Assembly: GCF_001613325.1 (NCBI RefSeq)
Contig: NZ_BDCD01000009.1
Coordinates: 124,001 to 188,000 of the forward strand
From: Nocardia yamanashiensis NBRC 100130
GTDB taxonomy: Bacteria > Actinomycetota > Actinomycetes > Mycobacteriales > Mycobacteriaceae
DNA length: 64,000 bases
Direction of reading: 5' to 3'
Positions 26,706-35,317 of this stretch are shown one piece after another. A model generated the notes under the pieces. It was not told the origin of the DNA and did not search any database. It saw only the letters and a list, made by a program, of their open reading frames with translations. Made by a program: the position numbers and the translations under genes. Every line of letters begins with the position of its first letter. Position 1 is the first letter of the stretch.

Positions 26706-27893
26706 TCAGGCGGTGAGATTCGTGAGAACTCCGGCGAATCGGTCGAGATCCTCGAAGCTCACGAAGCAGTGCGGGGAGGCGCGGACCACCGAGCCGAGCC
26801 CGCGATCGGTCATGTCCAGCAGCGTGGAACCGCGATGGCTGACCGTCACCGTGATCGATTCGCCCGCCAGCCGGTCGCGCACCGCGATCGGTTCCAGCCC
26901 GTCCACGGTGAACGACACGATGCCCGCGTGCTGGGTGCCGCGATCCCGCACGGTGACGCCGGAGATCTCCTGCAGGGTCTTGCGCAGGTACTCCGCGCGC
27001 TCGGCGATGGCCGCGTACACCGCTGCGGGGCCGAGGTCGAGCAGATAGCGCACCGCCGCCCCGAGACCGAGCCGGGCCGCCACATCGCATTCCCAGAATT
27101 CGAACCGACCGGCGTCGGGGGCCAGGGTGTACTCGTCCGGACCGGTCCAGGCGGCGCTGTGCAGGTCCAGCCGGCCCGGTTCCATGGTGGCGGCCAGCTC
27201 GGGCCGGACGTACAGGAAACCGGTGCCGCGCGGCCCGCGCAGCCATTTGCGGCCGGTGGCCGAGAGCGCGTCCACGTCCAGTTCGGTCACGTCCAGGGGT
27301 AGCTGACCGGCGGATTGGCAGGCGTCCAGCAGTACCAGCGCGCCCACCCCGTGCGCGATGCGGGCCGCCTCGGCGACCGGGTTCACCAGGCCGCCATTGG
27401 TCGGAACATGCACCAGCGACACGATTTTCACGCGTTCGTCGAGCATGCCCGCCAGCGCGTCGAGATCCAGCTGCCCGCTGCCGTCGCTGGGGATGGCCTC
27501 CACCACCGCGCCGCTGTGCCGGGCGCGCTGCAGGGCGGCGATGGCATTGCTGGCGTAGTCGGCGCCGGAGATCAGGATCCGGTCGCCGGGGCCCAGCGGC
27601 ACCGAGTAGAAGAAGTCGGTCCAGGACCGGCTGGCGCTGTCGCTGAGCGCGATGGCTTCCGGCCCGGCATTGATCAGTTCACCGATGGCTACCTTGACGC
27701 CGTACAGGTCCTCCAGGCGCTCGTTGGCGGCCCGGTAGCCGCCGATCTCGGCTTCGCGGCGCAGGTGGGCGACGGTGGTGTCGACGACGATCCGCGGGGG
27801 CAGGGAGGAGCCGGCGCTGTCCAGGAACACCTGGTTCTCGCAGCCCGGGGTATCGGCGCGCAACCGCGCGATGTTCACCATGGAATCGACCAT
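26706..27893 (-). CDS. Class-V PLP aminotransferase-like protein, candidate EgtE
   Basis: The 395-residue protein has the fold-type-I cysteine desulfurase/aminotransferase-V layout: FLDSAGSSLPP, the PLP-contact DACQSAGQLPLDV and the Schiff-base lysine in SATGRKWLRGPRGTGFLYV. EgtE is the PLP-dependent C-S lyase of the last ergothioneine step. The RKWLRGPRG block and the position beside egtA support that role. It differs from the mycobacterial arrangement because it is divergent from egtA instead of following egtD. ATG 27893 is used; ATG 27881 is possible. A generic class-V aminotransferase remains an alternative. Confidence 0.7.
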   Translation of the reverse strand: MVDSMVNIARLRADTPGCENQVFLDSAGSSLPPRIVVDTTVAHLRREAEIGGYRAANERLEDLYGVKVAIGELINAGPEAIALSDSASRSWTDFFYSVPLGPGDRILISGADYASNAIAALQRARHSGAVVEAIPSDGSGQLDLDALAGMLDERVKIVSLVHVPTNGGLVNPVAEAARIAHGVGALVLLDACQSAGQLPLDVTELDVDALSATGRKWLRGPRGTGFLYVRPELAATMEPGRLDLHSAAWTGPDEYTLAPDAGRFEFWECDVAARLGLGAAVRYLLDLGPAAVYAAIAERAEYLRKTLQEISGVTVRDRGTQHAGIVSFTVDGLEPIAVRDRLAGESITVTVSHRGSTLLDMTDRGLGSVVRASPHCFVSFEDLDRFAGVLTNLTA

Positions 27894-27993
27894 AACGGGT
27901 GGTGTGTTCTCCAAAACGTCAGATTTGTTGTCGGAGTCCGTCGCTACCCTGGTTTGGGTCGGCTGACCGCCGGCCCGAGGAGTGGAGGTTGGC

Positions 27994-29259
27994 ATGGCAG
28001 TGACGGTGATGCCCGAATCCCGCACCGAGCAGTCGCCCGATGTCGGGTTCTCCTCCCGCGCGGCCGCCGAGGCGTATATCGGCGGCGTCTGCTTCAAGGT
28101 GGGTCCACCGAGCCTGATCGGCGCCGAACTGGAATGGCTCACCGCCCAGGGTGGGAGTTCGGCGTCGGATCCGCGTCCGGACCTGACTGTGCTGGCGGAC
28201 GCGCTGGGAATCCATACGCCACAGTCCATCTCGCCCGATTCCCCGGCCGTGGCGCTGCCGGGTGGCAGTCGGGTGACCATCGAACCGGGTGGTCAGATCG
28301 AATTATCCAGCGCCCCTTTCGCCTCCGCCGCCGAGCTCGCCGCGAGTCTCCGCGCCGATGCCTCCCGCCTGCGGGAGTTGCTCGAATCCCGGGGCATTCG
28401 AACCTTTTCCGCCGCCGCCGACGCGAGTCGGACCGCGCAGCGTGTGCTGCGGCTGCCGCGCTATCGCGCCATGGAACGGTCCTTCGCCGGTATCGGGCCG
28501 TTCGGCGCGCTCATGATGTGCAATACCGCCGCCACCCAGGTCAGCGTGGACGCCGGGGCCGATGCCGCCGAAGTGGCGGCGCGCTGGACCCTGCTCTACA
28601 GTGCCGGACCGGCGCTGCTGGCCGGTTTCGCCTGTTCACCGGTGCTGGCGGGCGCGCCGCCGGGGGAGTGGGCCTCGCAGCGCATGCGGGCCTGGATGCG
28701 ACTCGATCCGCTGCGCACCCGGCCCTCCGTGCAGGATTGGGCCGATCCGATCGCCGGGTACGCGCACTGGGCCCTGGATGTTCCGCTGCTGTGCGTGCGC
28801 TGCGACGAGGACGTGGACTGGACGGCTCCGCCGGGCGCCACCTTCGCCGACTGGTTGTGCGGTGCGCTGGACGACGAACTCGGCCGCCGCCCCACCCGCG
28901 CCGACCTCGACTACCACCTGACCACGCTGTTTCCGCCGGTCCGGGCCTCGGGGCACCTCGAGGTCCGCTACCTGGACGCGCAGCCGGGCGACACCTGGAC
29001 GGTGCCGATCCACGTCTTCGACGCGCTGCTGTCCCGCCCGGAGCTCGTCGCCGAGGCGACCACCCTGGCCAAGCCCACCGCGGACCGATGGACCGACGCG
29101 GCCCGCTACGGCCTGGCCGATCCCGAATTGCGCGCCGCCGCCGTGGATCTGTTCGACCTGGCCGCCGCGCATGCCGAAACCGATACGGCGGCAGCCGAAC
29201 TGACCGCCGCGGCGGAACGATGTCGCAGCGGCCGCACCCCGACCGAGGACCACTCGTGA
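27994..29259 (+). CDS. egtA: Ergothioneine biosynthesis glutamate-cysteine ligase EgtA
   Basis: EgtA makes gamma-glutamylcysteine, the sulfur donor for ergothioneine. The 421-residue protein has GCS2-family motifs: an early GAELEWL metal/substrate segment, RYRAMERSFAGIGPFGALMMCNTAATQVSVD, and a C-terminal FPPVRASGHLEVRYLDAQPG block. ATG 27994 is preferred over GTG 27982 because GGAGG lies five bases before it. It opens a rightward run of egtA-B-C-D. About 100 bp separate it from the divergent EgtE-like gene, leaving room for a shared promoter region. Confidence 0.93.
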   Translation: MAVTVMPESRTEQSPDVGFSSRAAAEAYIGGVCFKVGPPSLIGAELEWLTAQGGSSASDPRPDLTVLADALGIHTPQSISPDSPAVALPGGSRVTIEPGGQIELSSAPFASAAELAASLRADASRLRELLESRGIRTFSAAADASRTAQRVLRLPRYRAMERSFAGIGPFGALMMCNTAATQVSVDAGADAAEVAARWTLLYSAGPALLAGFACSPVLAGAPPGEWASQRMRAWMRLDPLRTRPSVQDWADPIAGYAHWALDVPLLCVRCDEDVDWTAPPGATFADWLCGALDDELGRRPTRADLDYHLTTLFPPVRASGHLEVRYLDAQPGDTWTVPIHVFDALLSRPELVAEATTLAKPTADRWTDAARYGLADPELRAAAVDLFDLAAAHAETDTAAAELTAAAERCRSGRTPTEDHS

Positions 29260-29386
29260 TCGGCACCCTCACCCGGCCACCGCGCCACCGCCATGCCGGG
29301 CTGCCCGCGCCGGGCCGTCCCGCGCCGCGCCGCCGCGCCGAGGATGCCGCCGTCCCGACCTCGATGACCGAATTCGGAGTTCTCTC

Positions 29387-30727
29387 ATGACCATTCACCT
29401 CCCGGGCGCGGATCGCGCCGAGACCGAACAGCTCCGCACCAAGATCGCAGACACCCTGGATCGCGCCCGCCGCCGCACCGCCGGTCTCACCGAGTGCGTG
29501 GACGAAGCCGAACTGGTGGCCCAGCATTCGCGGATCATGAGCCCGCTGGTGTGGGATCTCGCGCATATCGGCAATCAGGAAGAGCTTTGGCTGGTGCGGG
29601 ATGTCGGCGGCCGGGAACCCGTGCGCGCTGATATCGATCACCTCTACGACGCTTTCAAACACGCGCGCGCGGACCGCCCCGCGCTGCCGCTGCTGAACCC
29701 GGCGGAAGCGCGCACCTATGTGGGCACCGTCCGCGACAAAGTGCTGGATGTGCTGGAGCACAGTCCTTTACGCGGTGATGAGCTGGTGAACCGCGGGTTC
29801 GCCTTCGGCATGATCGCCCAGCACGAGCAGCAGCACGACGAGACCATGCTGGCCACACATCAGCTCCGCACCGGCGAAGCCGTGCTGTCGGCTCCCGCCC
29901 CGCCGCCGTCCCGGGTGCACGTCTCCGGCGAAGTGATCATCCCCGCGGGCGAATTCGTCATGGGCACCGACACCGACCCGTGGGCCCTGGACAACGAACG
30001 CCCCGCGCACCCGGTCCACGTGCCCGCCTTCGCCATCGACGCGGCGCCGATCACCAACGAGCAGTACCTGGCCTTCCTCGCCGACGGCGGCTACGACCGC
30101 CCCGAACTCTGGTCCGAGCGCGGCTGGGCGCACCGCCTCGAAGCGAACCTCACCGCCCCGCAATTCTGGGAGCGGGACGCCAACGGCCAGTGGTGGCGGC
30201 GGGTTTTCGGCACCATGCAGCCCGTCCGCCCGCATCAGCCGGTGGTGCACGTCTGCTGGTTCGAAGCCGAGGCCTACGCCAATTGGGCGGGCAAACGCCT
30301 GCCCACCGAAGCCGAATGGGAGAAGGCCGCCCGCTTCGACCCCGCGTCGGGCCGCACCCGTCGCTACCCCTGGGGTGACGCCGATCCCACCGCGGCCACC
30401 GCCAATCTCGGCCAGCGCCACCTGGAACCGTCCGACATCGGCGCGTATCCGGAAGGCGCTTCCCCGTCCGGCGTGCACCACCTCATCGGCGACGTCTGGG
30501 AATGGACCGCTTCGGGTTTCGACCCCTACCCCGGTTTCCGCGCCTTCCCCTACGCCGAATACTCCGACGTGTTCTTCGGCGGCGACTACAAGATGCTGCG
30601 CGGCGGCTCCTTCGCCGCCGACCAGGTGGCGGTCCGCGGCACCTTCCGCAATTGGGATCACCCCATCCGCCGCCAGATCTTCTCCGGCTTCCGCTTGGCC
30701 AGAGACCTACGCCCGGACGAACACTGA
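29387..30727 (+). CDS. egtB: Ergothioneine sulfoxide synthase EgtB
   Basis: EgtB is a non-haem iron enzyme that joins gamma-glutamylcysteine to hercynine and oxidises the sulfur. The 446-residue protein has an N-terminal DinB-like domain supplying the iron ligands His60 (WDLAHIGNQ) and His146/His150 (HEQQHDE), and a C-terminal FGE/sulfatase-modifying-factor domain (PITNEQYLAF, LPTEAEWEKAARF, GGSFAADQVAVRGTFRNW). It is 127 bases after egtA and overlaps egtC by one base. The iron ligand set is intact, so it should be active. Confidence 0.95.
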   Translation: MTIHLPGADRAETEQLRTKIADTLDRARRRTAGLTECVDEAELVAQHSRIMSPLVWDLAHIGNQEELWLVRDVGGREPVRADIDHLYDAFKHARADRPALPLLNPAEARTYVGTVRDKVLDVLEHSPLRGDELVNRGFAFGMIAQHEQQHDETMLATHQLRTGEAVLSAPAPPPSRVHVSGEVIIPAGEFVMGTDTDPWALDNERPAHPVHVPAFAIDAAPITNEQYLAFLADGGYDRPELWSERGWAHRLEANLTAPQFWERDANGQWWRRVFGTMQPVRPHQPVVHVCWFEAEAYANWAGKRLPTEAEWEKAARFDPASGRTRRYPWGDADPTAATANLGQRHLEPSDIGAYPEGASPSGVHHLIGDVWEWTASGFDPYPGFRAFPYAEYSDVFFGGDYKMLRGGSFAADQVAVRGTFRNWDHPIRRQIFSGFRLARDLRPDEH

Positions 30728-31833
30728 TGTGCCGCCACCTGGCCTACCTGGGCCCGCCGACGGCGGTCGGTGAATTGCTTACCCGCGGCCCGCATTCGCT
30801 GCGCACCCAGTCGTGGGCTCCGCGCGAAATGCGCGGCGGCGGAACGATCAACGCGGACGGTTTCGGCGTCGCCTGGTGGCTGCCCACCGAGTCGACCACT
30901 GCCGATCACGGGCCGGGCGTCACCTGGCACGGCGGCGCGTCGCCCGATCCGCGCGATACGGCCGTGGATTACGCGGCAACGGTGAGCCGGTACCGCAATG
31001 CCGCGCCGATCTGGACGGATCCGGCGGTGGACGAGGTGCTCCCGCAATTGCGGTCGACCGCGGTGCTGGCCGCGATCCGGTCGGCGACCGTCGGCATGCC
31101 GGTCGAGCGGGAAGCCTGCGCGCCGTTCACGCACGGCCACTGGGCGTTCAGCCACAACGGGGCCATCCCGGATTGGCGGAACACCCTGACCGCCGTCGCG
31201 GCACGATTCGGTTCGCCGTCGCTGCTGGAGGCGGAGTCGCTGACCGACTCCGCGGTGCTGTGGGTGATCCTGCACGACTTGCTGACTCGCACCGAGGGCA
31301 CCGGACGTTACGGGGCGCGGGCGGCTTCGACCGGGAGCGGTACGGAGACTGGAGGGTCGGCGGTTTCGTTCGGTGCCGGAGTCAGCGTGACGGCCACTTC
31401 CGGTGCTGTGCCGCGGACCTCGTCCTGGAGTTGGCACTCGGAGACGGACACGGAGGGGTTCGGCTCGGCGTCGGTATCCGCCACTGTCGTAGCGGGGGCG
31501 TCGAGCGGCGCTGCCGGTGGCAACGCCGGAACCGGCCGGAACAAGGGGGATGGGCCGGGAATCGTGCTGCGCGAGGTGGTTCGGGAGATCGTGGCCCGGT
31601 CGCCGAAGGCCCGGTTGAATTTTCTGCTGGGGGATGGGGAAACGGTGTGGGCCACAACGTGGCATCACTCTTTGGCGGTGCTGGTCACCGATGAATTCGC
31701 GGTGGTGGCCTCGGAGCCGTATGACGACGACGCCCGCTGGCGGTCCATTGCGGACCGGCAGCTGGTGGTCGTCCGGCCGGGGTCGCTGACCGTCGAATCG
31801 CTCGAAACCGATGACGAAAGGGCTGGTTCATGA
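30727..31833 (+). CDS. egtC: EgtC-type gamma-glutamyl hydrolase with a large low-complexity insertion
   Basis: EgtC removes the gamma-glutamyl group from the hercynyl sulfoxide intermediate. It is a class-II glutamine amidotransferase with Cys2 as nucleophile (MCRHLAYLG), GxxNADGFGVAWW, and the SHNGAIPDW glutamine-binding segment. It is 368 residues, while mycobacterial EgtC is about 230. The excess is mostly a Ser/Gly/Thr/Ala-rich stretch at residues 189-278 (bases 31291-31560), after ILHDLLTRTE and before VLREVVREIV. The frame is intact across it. The insertion looks disordered and probably lies at the surface. The gene overlaps egtB (TGATG) and egtD (ATGA). Confidence 0.93.
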   Translation: MCRHLAYLGPPTAVGELLTRGPHSLRTQSWAPREMRGGGTINADGFGVAWWLPTESTTADHGPGVTWHGGASPDPRDTAVDYAATVSRYRNAAPIWTDPAVDEVLPQLRSTAVLAAIRSATVGMPVEREACAPFTHGHWAFSHNGAIPDWRNTLTAVAARFGSPSLLEAESLTDSAVLWVILHDLLTRTEGTGRYGARAASTGSGTETGGSAVSFGAGVSVTATSGAVPRTSSWSWHSETDTEGFGSASVSATVVAGASSGAAGGNAGTGRNKGDGPGIVLREVVREIVARSPKARLNFLLGDGETVWATTWHHSLAVLVTDEFAVVASEPYDDDARWRSIADRQLVVVRPGSLTVESLETDDERAGS

Positions 31834-32801
31834 CCTCGGCGACGCTGGAGATTCATCTGACCGACGACGATATGACCGCGGCGCTGCGGGCCGATGTGCG
31901 TCAGGGGCTGAGCGCTTCGCCGAAGACCCTGCCGCCCAAGTGGTTCTACGACGCGCGCGGCAGCGAGCTCTTCGAGAAGATCACCGAACTGCCGGAGTAC
32001 TACCCGACCCGGACCGAGCGGGCGCTGCTGGAGCGGGTGGTCGGGCAGATCGCGCGGATCGCGCAGGCCGAGGTGCTGGTGGAGCTGGGGGCGGGGTCGG
32101 CGGCCAAGACGCGGCTGCTGCTCGAGGCGCTCACCGCCGAAGGACCGTTGAAGAAGTATGTGCCGCAGGATGTTTCGGTGGCCGCGCTGACCGCTTCGGC
32201 GGATGAGGTGGCGGCCGAGTTCCCGGGGCTGAGCGTGCACGGGGTGGTCAGCGACTTCACGGCCACGCTGGAGAATCTGCCGCGCGGCGGGCGGCGCATG
32301 ATCGCGTTCCTGGGTGGGACCATCGGGAATCTGGTGCCGCGGGAGCGGGCCGAGTTCCTGGGCGGGATTCACCAGGTGCTGGAGCCGGGGGAACAGTTGC
32401 TGCTGGGTGCGGGGCTGGTGATCGACCCGGCGGTGCTGGTGCCGGCCTACGACGATGCGGCCGGCGTGACCGCGGAGTTCAATCGCAATGTGCTGCATGT
32501 GCTCAACGCGCGGCTGGGCGCGGACTTCGATCCGGAACGCTTCCGGCACATCGCCCTGTGGGATGCCGAGAACGAGTGGATCGAGATGCGGCTGGAGGCG
32601 ACGGCCGATATGACCGTGCGCATTCCGGAGCTGGATATGACCGTGGAGTTCGCGGCGGGCGAGCAGATGCGCACCGAGATCTCCGCGAAGTTTCAGCGTG
32701 CGGGACTCGAATCCGAGTTGCGCGCAGCGGGTTTCGCGACCGAGCGCGTGTGGACCGATCCGGATGAGCGGTTCGCGCTTTTGCTGGCCGAGCGCCGGTA
32801 G
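31830..32801 (+). CDS. egtD: L-histidine N-alpha-methyltransferase EgtD
   Basis: EgtD trimethylates histidine to hercynine with SAM, the first dedicated ergothioneine step. The 323-residue protein has PPKWFYDARGSELFEKITELPEYYPTRTE, ELGAGSAAKTR and FLGGTIGN, and is full length. Where mycobacterial EgtD reads LLGTDLVKD from memory, this protein reads LLGAGLVID, an apparent change of otherwise conserved residues in a loop near the active site. Its ATG overlaps the egtC stop. It is the last gene of the egt operon; a perfect inverted repeat follows 28 bases after the stop. Confidence 0.95.
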   Translation: MTSATLEIHLTDDDMTAALRADVRQGLSASPKTLPPKWFYDARGSELFEKITELPEYYPTRTERALLERVVGQIARIAQAEVLVELGAGSAAKTRLLLEALTAEGPLKKYVPQDVSVAALTASADEVAAEFPGLSVHGVVSDFTATLENLPRGGRRMIAFLGGTIGNLVPRERAEFLGGIHQVLEPGEQLLLGAGLVIDPAVLVPAYDDAAGVTAEFNRNVLHVLNARLGADFDPERFRHIALWDAENEWIEMRLEATADMTVRIPELDMTVEFAAGEQMRTEISAKFQRAGLESELRAAGFATERVWTDPDERFALLLAERR

Positions 32802-32829
32802 TAAACCGGCAATTCCGGCGGTGGTTGAC

Positions 32830-32856
32830 CTGTCCCCGATCTAGGATCGGGGACAG
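32830..32856. promoter_or_regulatory. Perfect 12-bp inverted repeat touching a start codon
   Basis: CTGTCCCCGATC (32830-32841), spacer TAG, then the exact inverse 32845-32856. It lies after egtD and its last base is the G of the GTG start of the next gene. It could end the egt transcript, act as an operator, or fold over the start codon in RNA. Confidence 0.7.
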
Positions 32857-33245
32857 TGAAGCCGTGGGAGATTTTCGGCCTCGTCCTCGGAGTCGCCGCC
32901 TTTTGCGTAGCTCTGCCGTCGTTGCTGGGCTGGCGCCGGGCCCGGTTGTGGCTGGTGGCGGGTTTGCTGCTGCTCGCCGGTGCGGGTGCGCTGCTGTTGC
33001 TCCCGCTCCCGCATCCGGCCGGGGATGTGGACTGCGGTTCGGTGGTCGCGCCCCGGCACGAATGGACCGGACCCGCCATCTGTCGCGATCCCGGCTGCAC
33101 CGGACCCGATTTCGTGGTTCCGTGCCGCCGGAATCGCCTGGCGCGCACCCAGGTTGCCGCATTGGTCGCGGCAAGCGCTCTGATGGCGATCGGGCTCAGC
33201 GTCCGGTCCATCCGGCGCGAAGCGCGCGAGGACGGACCGGACTGA
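32856..33245 (+). CDS. Small membrane protein of unknown function
   Basis: The 129-residue protein has two N-terminal hydrophobic segments (IFGLVLGVAAFCVALPSLL and LWLVAGLLLLAGAGALLLLPL), a Cys-containing loop (CGSVVAP, AICRDPGCTGPDFVVPC) and a third segment (VAALVAASALMAIGL). The paired cysteines suggest a disulfide-linked extracytoplasmic loop. The start GTG 32856 has no separate ribosome site because a perfect inverted repeat runs up to it; the GGGGA in the repeat is the only candidate. I do not recognise a family. Confidence 0.65.
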   Translation: MKPWEIFGLVLGVAAFCVALPSLLGWRRARLWLVAGLLLLAGAGALLLLPLPHPAGDVDCGSVVAPRHEWTGPAICRDPGCTGPDFVVPCRRNRLARTQVAALVAASALMAIGLSVRSIRREAREDGPD

Positions 33246-33246
33246 G

Positions 33247-33885
33247 CTATTTCTGCTCGGTGACCGCGGCCAGCCAATCGTTGAGCGGCCGCAGTTCCTC
33301 CCACGCTTTCCGGATCTCGTCCCGGGCGCGCGGCGTGGTCAGCCATTTCGGCGCGCCGAATTGCTTTCCGGCGGTGAGGGATTTGTGCCGCAGCAAATCG
33401 ATGCGCGGATGGTCGAGTTCGTAACCCTTGGGTTTGGTCTTGAGCTTGTCGCCGCCGATCTCGTAGCCGGCCGAGATCAGCCGCGCCAGTATGCCTTCCA
33501 GCTCCGGCCCGCGCACGTCATCGGCGATGGCGATGCGCAGCGCCGCCAGTTGGGCGGGCGGCGCGGCGTAGATCCCGCCCGCCACGAACAGCCCGGCCGC
33601 GCTGATCTGCACGTACCAGCCGCCGAACTGCGCGGTGTGCACGATCGCGCCCTGATGGTTCTTGTACGGCGTCTTGTCCGCCGCGAACCGCACGTCCCGG
33701 TACGGCCGGAAGATCTTGGCCGTACCGAAATCGCTTTCCAGTTCGGCGGCAAGGGCTTTCATCGGGTCCCGGACCGACTCCTCCCAGACCTTCTTGTTGG
33801 CATTCCAGAAGGCCTTGGAATTGTCGGCTTCGAGGTCCTCGTAGAAATCGAGCCCGGCGAGCGGGAATCCGTCGAATCGCGTCAT
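33247..33885 (-). CDS. DUF2461-family protein
   Basis: The 212-residue protein begins FDGFPLAGLDFYEDLEADNSKAFWNANKKVWEE and contains KIFRPYRDVRFAADKTPYKNHQGA, both hallmarks of DUF2461 (TIGR02453). These are single-domain cytoplasmic proteins without known function. No catalytic role is assigned. The ATG at 33885 is one base from the stop of the upstream DUF4190 gene, so the two are co-translated. Confidence 0.9.
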   Translation of the reverse strand: MTRFDGFPLAGLDFYEDLEADNSKAFWNANKKVWEESVRDPMKALAAELESDFGTAKIFRPYRDVRFAADKTPYKNHQGAIVHTAQFGGWYVQISAAGLFVAGGIYAAPPAQLAALRIAIADDVRGPELEGILARLISAGYEIGGDKLKTKPKGYELDHPRIDLLRHKSLTAGKQFGAPKWLTTPRARDEIRKAWEELRPLNDWLAAVTEQK

Positions 33886-33886
33886 A

Positions 33887-34651
33887 TCAGCTGTCGGTCG
33901 GGATCATTCCGCTGTCGATGATCAGGAAACCGATCACCAAGCCCAGCACCATGCACACGCCCGCCGCGATGGCCGCCCACTTGCCCAGCGCCTCGCCCTT
34001 GTTGTGGCCGACGATGCCGAGCACGATGCCGGCGATGCCGAACCCCGGCGGGCAGAAGATCAATGCGATGGCGGCGCAGATGAATCCGATGATGGAGAAC
34101 ACCTGCGGGCCGGTGTGCTGCTGCGGCGGCTGGCCGTAGGGCTGATAGCCCTGGCCGTACGGCTGCTGACCGTAGGGCTGCTGCGGATAGGCCGGGAATC
34201 CACCCGGCTGCCCCGCCGCGCCCGGCTGCTGCCCGTAATCCTGCCCGTATCCCTGCTGCCCGTATCCCGGTTGTGGATAACCCCCGGGCTGGGAACCCAT
34301 GGGCGGGTAGCCGTACTGACCGCCCGCCGGATACCCCTGCTGCCCGCCCGGCGGCGGAGGCGGGGGAGTGCTGCCCGGATACGGCGGATACCCCGCATCG
34401 GGCGCTGCGCCGGGCCGGTAGTGCATGGTGATGTCGTCTTGCGGCTGCGGGATACCCGGAACGGGTTCGGCACGCGGGCCCGGCGTGGATTCGGAGCCAG
34501 GTGTGGACGTGGTGCCCGGTGTGGATTCGGAGCCCGTGGCGGCTTCGGAGCTCGGCGCCGGTGCGGATTCGGCGGCCTCGGGGGCGTCCTTCTTCTTGAA
34601 GAGCTCACCCGAGCCGGAGTCGGATTGCGGTTCATTCGGCGGCGTGCTCAT
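33887..34651 (-). CDS. DUF4190-type membrane protein with Pro/Gln/Tyr-rich N-terminus
   Basis: The 254-residue protein has a long disordered N-terminal region: an acidic Ser/Thr/Pro part, then repeats of the form PYGQQ, GYGQ and PQQPYGQ (residues about 90-185). Two C-terminal transmembrane helices follow (FSIIGFICAAIALIFCPPGFGIAGIVLGIVG and WAAIAAGVCMVLGLVIGFLII), typical of DUF4190. The N-terminus is expected in the cytoplasm and may form a hub for partner binding. GAGGAGG precedes ATG 34651. It forms an operon with the DUF2461 gene. No function is known. Confidence 0.85.
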   Translation of the reverse strand: MSTPPNEPQSDSGSGELFKKKDAPEAAESAPAPSSEAATGSESTPGTTSTPGSESTPGPRAEPVPGIPQPQDDITMHYRPGAAPDAGYPPYPGSTPPPPPPGGQQGYPAGGQYGYPPMGSQPGGYPQPGYGQQGYGQDYGQQPGAAGQPGGFPAYPQQPYGQQPYGQGYQPYGQPPQQHTGPQVFSIIGFICAAIALIFCPPGFGIAGIVLGIVGHNKGEALGKWAAIAAGVCMVLGLVIGFLIIDSGMIPTDS

Positions 34652-34729
34652 GTCGCGCCCTCCTCGATGTGGTGTGAACAGCCCCCCATGGTTATCACAG
34701 CCGGGCGCCCGAAACGAAACAGTGCAGCC

Positions 34730-35047
34730 TCAGTCGCCGGGTTCGTCGATGATGTCCATGGCGGCGACCTCGGCGGGCCGGTCGTCCTCGGACCGGTACT
34801 CCTCGCGCCGCCGGCGCCGCGTCCATTCCTGATCGAGTTCCTCGCCGATGCCCAACCGGCCGTCGTCGTCGCTCTCGCGATTGCGGATCACCAGATCCTC
34901 GGGCGGGTCGGTGATGTACCGCTCGTACTCGCGAACCTCATCGGCCTGATCATCGTCACCCAGGTCGTAGTCGAGGTCCTCGACGTCGTCGGTGTCGAAG
35001 ACCTCGTCCATCAACTGGTCCTCGTCATCGTTGCGCCGGTCGTCCAT
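34730..35047 (-). CDS. Small acidic hypothetical protein
   Basis: The 105-residue protein is very acidic, with many Asp/Glu residues in the first 45 (DDVEDLDYDLGDDDQADEV) and an Arg-rich patch at 76-82 (RRRRREE). GAGAGGTG precedes ATG 35047 with suitable spacing, and the codon use looks coding, so it is probably real. It has no recognisable domain and is likely disordered. It is 78 bases upstream of the DUF4190 gene on the same strand. Confidence 0.65.
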   Translation of the reverse strand: MDDRRNDDEDQLMDEVFDTDDVEDLDYDLGDDDQADEVREYERYITDPPEDLVIRNRESDDDGRLGIGEELDQEWTRRRRREEYRSEDDRPAEVAAMDIIDEPGD

Positions 35048-35185
35048 ACGGCCTCACCTCTCCGCGCATCAGCGCACCAGTAGCAAACCGCCAAGTTCGC
35101 ACTCAACGCTACCGCCGCGCCCCGGCACAGGTGTCGATTGGCACCCGCTCGATACCAAAGTGCCCGGTGAGCAGAAACCGAAAAC

Positions 35186-35275
35186 GCCCGCCGTGCCTTG
35201 GCGGCACGGCGGGCGAGGGCGTTCCTCCTCCACCACACGACGAAGCGCCGCCGTGCCTACTGGCACGGCGGCGCT
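35186..35275 (-). terminator. Two tandem hairpins after prsA
   Basis: Hairpin 1 is a perfect 12-bp stem (35186-35197 with 35203-35214). Hairpin 2 is a perfect 14-bp stem (35244-35257 with 35262-35275). Both contain the same core CCGCCGTGCC/GGCACGGCGG. Read on the minus strand they follow prsA (stop 35318) and most likely end the glmU-prsA transcript. The rest of the gap to 35048 shows no gene. Confidence 0.85.
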
Positions 35276-35283
35276 GTCGATCT

Positions 35284-35307
35284 GGGGGTTCGGGGGCGAA
35301 GCCCCTG
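35284..35307. repeat. G-tract repeat (copy 3)
   Basis: GGGGGTTCGGGGGC followed by GAAGCCCCTGA lies directly after the prsA stop on the minus strand. It shares its left half with the copy at 23333 and its right half (GCCCCTGA) with the copies at 39676-39762. Confidence 0.55.
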
Positions 35308-35317
35308 AGAGTTGTCT

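Noticed and set aside
31291..31560. EgtC insertion as a frameshift or gene fusion artefact
   Set aside because: The frame and stop are intact. Core motifs occur on both sides and the downstream overlap with egtD is in register.
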